Positions 62,740 through 64,000 of a DNA stretch of 64,000 bases are shown in pieces. The notes under the pieces are model-generated. The model saw nothing but the letters and a program-made list of their open reading frames with translations, searched no databases and had not been told where the DNA came from. Position numbers and translations under genes: made by a program. Position 1 is the stretch's first letter. Each line of letters opens with the position of its first letter. Source of the stretch: Chlorobiota bacterium (lineage in GTDB: Bacteria; Bacteroidota; Ignavibacteria; Kapaibacteriales; NICIL-2); assembly GCA_026415505.1 (NCBI GenBank), contig JAOAGY010000032.1, forward strand, positions 1 to 64,000, given 5' to 3'.

Positions 62740-62827
62740 GGAAGGATGCAGGAGTGGCTTAACTGGCACGCCTGGAAAGCGTGTGTACCCGATGAGGGTA
62801 CCGAGGGTTCGAATCCCTCTCCTTCCG
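62740..62827 (+). tRNA. tRNA-Ser (anticodon GGA)
   Basis: An 88-nt class II tRNA. The acceptor stem GGAAGGA pairs with TCCTTCC, with discriminator G. The anticodon stem-loop CGCCTGGAAAGCG has anticodon GGA, which reads UCC/UCU serine codons. The long variable arm (GTACCCGATGAGGGTACC) is characteristic of tRNA-Ser, and the T arm is GAGGGTTCGAATCCCTC. The 3' CCA is not encoded (GCAC follows). The ECF sigma gene begins 29 nt downstream without a visible terminator. Confidence 0.97.
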
Positions 62828-62856
62828 CACATTTCGACGACGACATTGGCTATCGT

Positions 62857-63468
62857 ATGAGCGATGAACGTCCCGCTCGCACACCGTCAGACCAAGAAGA
62901 TATTGCAATCGTCCGTGCTGTACTGGAGGGAGACACCAATGCATTTGCGCTTCTGGACCGAAAGTACCGGCGCAAGCTTTACGGCTTGATCAGAGCCATC
63001 GTCGGTAACGATGACGATGCCGAAGACCTTCTCCAAGACACGTTGTTGAAAGCATATCGTGCATTGGGATCGTTCAAGGTCGAATACTCGTTCGAAAAGT
63101 GGCTCTTCAAAATTGCATCGAATACTTGCATAGACTACCTCCGTCGGTTGCGATTCGCTCACGAGTCGCTCGACCTCGATGAAACCGACGATGATGCTCC
63201 CAAGCGACAATTCGCAGATACCTCGGTTCTCCAGCCCGACGAACAAATGATCAAGAGCGAGCGACATGAAATTCTCTCGGCTGCAATCGCATCGCTCCCG
63301 GATAAATACCGCATCGTCATCGAACTACGACACAAAGAGGAACTCGACTATACCGAGATCGCCGAGCGTTTAGATTTGCCGCTCGGGACAGTCAAAGCAC
63401 ATTTGTTCCGAGCGCGGCAACTCTTGCTGAAGAAACTCGAACCGTATCGTCATCTTTTCGAGCCATGA
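62857..63468 (+). CDS. ECF-type RNA polymerase sigma factor
   Basis: This 203-residue sigma-70 family protein starts at ATG 62857; the tracked ORF runs back through the tRNA. Region 2 spans about residues 35-100: KYRRKLYGLIRAIVGNDDDA, EDLLQDTLLKAYRALGSFKV and FEKWLFKIASNTCIDYLRRL. A linker with acidic residues (LDLDETDDDAPKRQFADTSV) follows, then region 4 (LPDKYRIVIELRHKEELDYT, EIAERLDLPLGTVKAHLFRA). It is therefore an RpoE-like ECF factor. No anti-sigma gene is visible; the next gene encodes a lipoprotein overlapping by ATGA. It may be transcribed from the tRNA promoter. Confidence 0.93.
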   Translation: MSDERPARTPSDQEDIAIVRAVLEGDTNAFALLDRKYRRKLYGLIRAIVGNDDDAEDLLQDTLLKAYRALGSFKVEYSFEKWLFKIASNTCIDYLRRLRFAHESLDLDETDDDAPKRQFADTSVLQPDEQMIKSERHEILSAAIASLPDKYRIVIELRHKEELDYTEIAERLDLPLGTVKAHLFRARQLLLKKLEPYRHLFEP

Positions 63469-64000
63469 GACATTCGATTCGCATGCTGCATACTGCGATA
63501 GTGCTTGTCGCTGTCGCTATTCTGTTTGGTGGATGCACTCGGCACGAGCCGTCGGAGCCGGTCCTCCGTGTCTGGCATTTTTGGAGCGCGCCTCATCACA
63601 TTCGAGTGTTGCAATCGCTCGTTGCGGAATTCGAGCACCGCCGCCACTGCCGAGTCGAATTGACACCACTGAGCTGGAGCGAAGGCAAAACGAAGCTCAT
63701 GGCGGCATTCAGCTCGGGTACCGCGCCCGACGTACTCGAGCTCGGCTCGGATTGGATTGCACAGTTTTCATCCAGTGGTGTGCTTGCAGAACTGCCGCCA
63801 CAGACGGTTCAGCCAGAGCGTTGGCTCGATTGGGCGTTGCCGCCATGCCGATGGAAGGGGCGCTACTATGCCATGCCATGGGTCGTTGATACCCGCGTGC
63901 TGTTCGTCAACACGGCGCTGCTCGGCAAAGCTGGAGCGGCGCTGCCGACGACGCTCGATGAACTGCTCCAAGCGAGTATTGCCGTTCAGGAACGAACCGA
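63465..64000 (+). CDS. Extracellular solute-binding lipoprotein (ABC sugar transporter type), 3' truncated
   Basis: This gene is not in the ORF track because the window ends before its stop. It starts at an ATG overlapping the sigma stop (ATGA). The visible 178 residues begin with a lipoprotein signal (IVLVAVAILFGGC). The binding-protein fold follows: VLRVWHFWSAPHHIRVLQSL, VAEFEHRRHCRVELTPLSW, MAAFSSGTAPDVLELGSDWI and YYAMPWVVDTRVLFVNTALL, the type 1 solute-binding (maltose/sugar) family pattern. It captures a carbohydrate in the periplasm for an ABC importer whose permeases probably lie downstream. The specific sugar is unknown. Confidence 0.88.
   Translation, partial: MRHSIRMLHTAIVLVAVAILFGGCTRHEPSEPVLRVWHFWSAPHHIRVLQSLVAEFEHRRHCRVELTPLSWSEGKTKLMAAFSSGTAPDVLELGSDWIAQFSSSGVLAELPPQTVQPERWLDWALPPCRWKGRYYAMPWVVDTRVLFVNTALLGKAGAALPTTLDELLQASIAVQERT

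Noticed and set aside
62704-62856. Upstream extension of the sigma factor ORF
   Set aside because: It translates through the tRNA-Ser gene; the ATG at 62857 is the first plausible start.
1-64000. CRISPR arrays, insertion sequences, phage or integrase genes
   Set aside because: No regularly spaced repeats, transposase, integrase or terminal inverted repeats were found on reading; almost all of the sequence is explained by housekeeping or envelope genes.

Overview
The window is a gene-dense chromosomal segment of a Gram-negative bacterium. The best fit is the Bacteroidota/Chlorobiota/Kapabacteria (OPB56-like) group, and this placement is inference from gene content. The supporting traits are alternative complex III (ActABCDEF) as the quinol oxidase, secreted ASPM/Hydin-type (choice-of-anchor D) proteins ending in type IX secretion-like C-terminal domains, LptD, small DUF1573 and PASTA proteins, and many TAnnTTTGC elements in front of genes. 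TAnnTTTG is the -7 promoter box of Bacteroidetes-type RNA polymerase. A ten-gene flagellar block and oxidase-assembly genes suggest a motile, aerobically respiring cell. No insertion sequence, phage, CRISPR array or toxin-antitoxin module was found. There is no gene-free stretch longer than about 130 bp.

Layout. 1-1405 (+): the end of a sigma factor, its probable membrane anti-sigma factor and a small periplasmic Spy-like protein. 1402-7843 (-): nucleoside transporter, glmS, lptD and a lipoprotein. 7895-10967 (+): PTPS, folE, rnhB and pyrC. 11044-21332 (+): a respiratory operon with lipoprotein cytochrome c, ctaB, Sco, DUF420 and actABCDEF, ending at a hairpin. 21457-23610 (+): two small membrane proteins and lysA, converging on uvrB (-). 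25740-32501 (+): queA, glgP, nuoM and nuoN. 32530-36215 (+): a secreted multi-Ig protein, an unknown exported protein and a DUF1573 protein. 36223-38552 (-): glgA and ispE. 38551-41227 (+): a CTP-dependent polyprenol-kinase-like membrane protein, an unknown, an enoyl-ACP-reductase-like SDR and a lipoprotein. 41230-41847 (-): DedA. 41887-45936 (+): XRE-cupin regulator, hybrid histidine kinase and rocA. 45947-46696 (-): PASTA protein. 46745-48119 (+): a small membrane protein and nrnA. 48085-56788 (-): flgF-G-A-H-I-J-N-K-L and motA. 56919-61541 (-): a 1540-residue von Willebrand A protein. 61635-62669 (-): LD-carboxypeptidase. 62740-64000 (+): tRNA-Ser(GGA), an ECF sigma factor and a truncated solute-binding lipoprotein.

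How the genes work together. NuoM/NuoN (complex I pumping subunits) and ActABCDEF (quinol to cytochrome c or oxidase) belong to one electron-transport chain, and CtaB, Sco and DUF420 would mature the terminal oxidase. GlmS, LysA, LptD, the DUF4292-like lipoprotein and LD-carboxypeptidase serve envelope synthesis. GlgA and GlgP make and degrade glycogen. IspE and the polyprenol-kinase-like protein share an isoprenoid theme. FolE plus a PTPS of the eukaryotic signature suggest tetrahydropterin synthesis. Many genes overlap by ATGA or TGATG, indicating tight operons.
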